Positions 63,266 to 64,000 of a stretch of 64,000 nt of DNA are shown here, in pieces (position 1 is the first letter of the stretch; each line of letters opens with the position of its first letter). The position numbers and the translations under genes are program-made. Source of the stretch: Metaphire vulgaris (lineage: Eukaryota > Annelida > Clitellata > Crassiclitellata > Megascolecidae); NCBI GenBank assembly GCA_018105865.1, contig CM030832.1:11717656-11781655 (forward strand). Reading direction: 5' to 3'. The notes under the pieces were generated by a model that saw nothing but the letters and a program-made list of their open reading frames with translations, was not told where the DNA came from and did not search any database.

Positions 63266-63379
63266 GGTCTGAATAAGCGCATAGGAATGGTAGCTATTAC
63301 TAGTACTACTCACCAAAGCGCTACATTAGCTTATTAGACATGCTTACTTATTTACTAACTTAGGTTAGGTTAGGTTAAA

Positions 63380-63721
63380 AAGTCAATTTATATAGCGCAA
63401 AAACCATGAACGAAAAGTCAAAGGCTAGAGCGCTTTACACTAATACGATGTCTCGAAGAAATGAGTTTTAAGTTTCCTTGCGAACGATTCAAGATTGGAC
63501 TCTCTGGTCACATGGCCGGGTAATGCATTCCAAAGAATGGGGTTTCCGCACTTGAACGACCTCTCGCCAAATTTTGCCGTTTGAGACGGAGGAGGAGGAA
63601 CGACCAGTCTGACGTCTCGACTGGACCTCAGTTGCAGACGCCTGTCGGTAGACGATGGTCTTAGGACCAACGACGCCAGGTACACTTCAACGATCGTCTC
63701 ATGGCTGTATGGACCCATCAT
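63380..63721 (-). pseudogene. C-terminal fragment of a CR1-group retrotransposon
   Basis: Minus-strand codons 63721-63440 read LQLRSSRDVRLVVPPPPSQT, FGERSFKCGNPILWNALP and FARKLKTHFFETSY, then stop. The 3' UTR with GCGCTATATAAATTGAC follows. (GTTAG)n at 63362-63381 is probably its tail. Confidence 0.82.
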
Positions 63722-64000
63722 CGGTAGTCCTATTTAGGGCCTACTCTGATGAGTTGCTATGCTCCATGTCTACCAGGAATTTTGAATGGGATTAGTCGTG
63801 CACCATAAGCCATAAGCGATGTTTTGCTGCGCCCGGAACATATAATTAGACGTTCAGCCAATGCTGATCTCGTGAATGTTATATAATATGAATATTCTAT
63901 TTAATTAATACTTTCTGTAGACTAATTTCAAACTGAGGAATTTCCAGCATCATCCATTTAAGTATGTACAATCTTATAGTGTATTCTGCCTTTATCTCAG

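Overview
The window is animal nuclear DNA: AT-rich, with GT-AG introns, two intron-split genes of animal-only type (an Ig-superfamily receptor and a TRAF adaptor), and a heavy load of old transposons. It looks like an invertebrate, probably marine, but I cannot name a phylum from sequence alone.

Gene 1 (+, 3141-9937): eight exons splice in phase at canonical sites into a 436-residue type I membrane protein. It has a signal peptide, two V-like Ig domains, a short stalk, one membrane helix and a ~150-residue basic tail holding three clustered R-R-x-S sites. I do not recognise an ortholog. Gene 2 (-, 34663-17050): nine exons encode a TRAF3/TRAF5-like adaptor of about 541 residues (RING, TRAF zinc fingers, coiled coil, MATH). 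All junctions are phase 0 except exon 2/exon 3, which does not join in frame as given. Its first intron carries an inverted partial copy of the RING exon, and its introns hold many transposons. The two genes converge (3' ends facing) across about 7 kb of transposon debris.

From 35 to 64 kb I find no intact gene. There is one well-formed orphan exon on the minus strand (45800-45875) and a mosaic of mobile elements. Most are short terminal-inverted-repeat (TIR) elements of hAT type with exact or near-exact 8-bp target duplications, many nested inside each other. There are also 5'-truncated non-LTR retrotransposon fragments (CR1/Jockey-like and RTE/L2-like), tRNA-derived SINEs, TTAA-flanked piggyBac-like elements, a DD37E mariner-like remnant, degraded hAT and piggyBac transposases and many microsatellites.

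The most unusual signal is a ~20-bp core, TGACAAGCAAAAAAGGTCA and variants, recurring about 25 times in either orientation inside short elements whose TIRs otherwise differ. Its ends are an inverted repeat (TGAC...GTCA). It looks like a shared internal or subterminal site, possibly a transposase binding site used by several non-autonomous families. Second is the new Ig receptor with its serine cluster and a possible short-tail isoform. Third is the hairpin derived from the TRAF RING exon inside the TRAF gene. All element and exon boundaries were read by eye, and no database search was possible.
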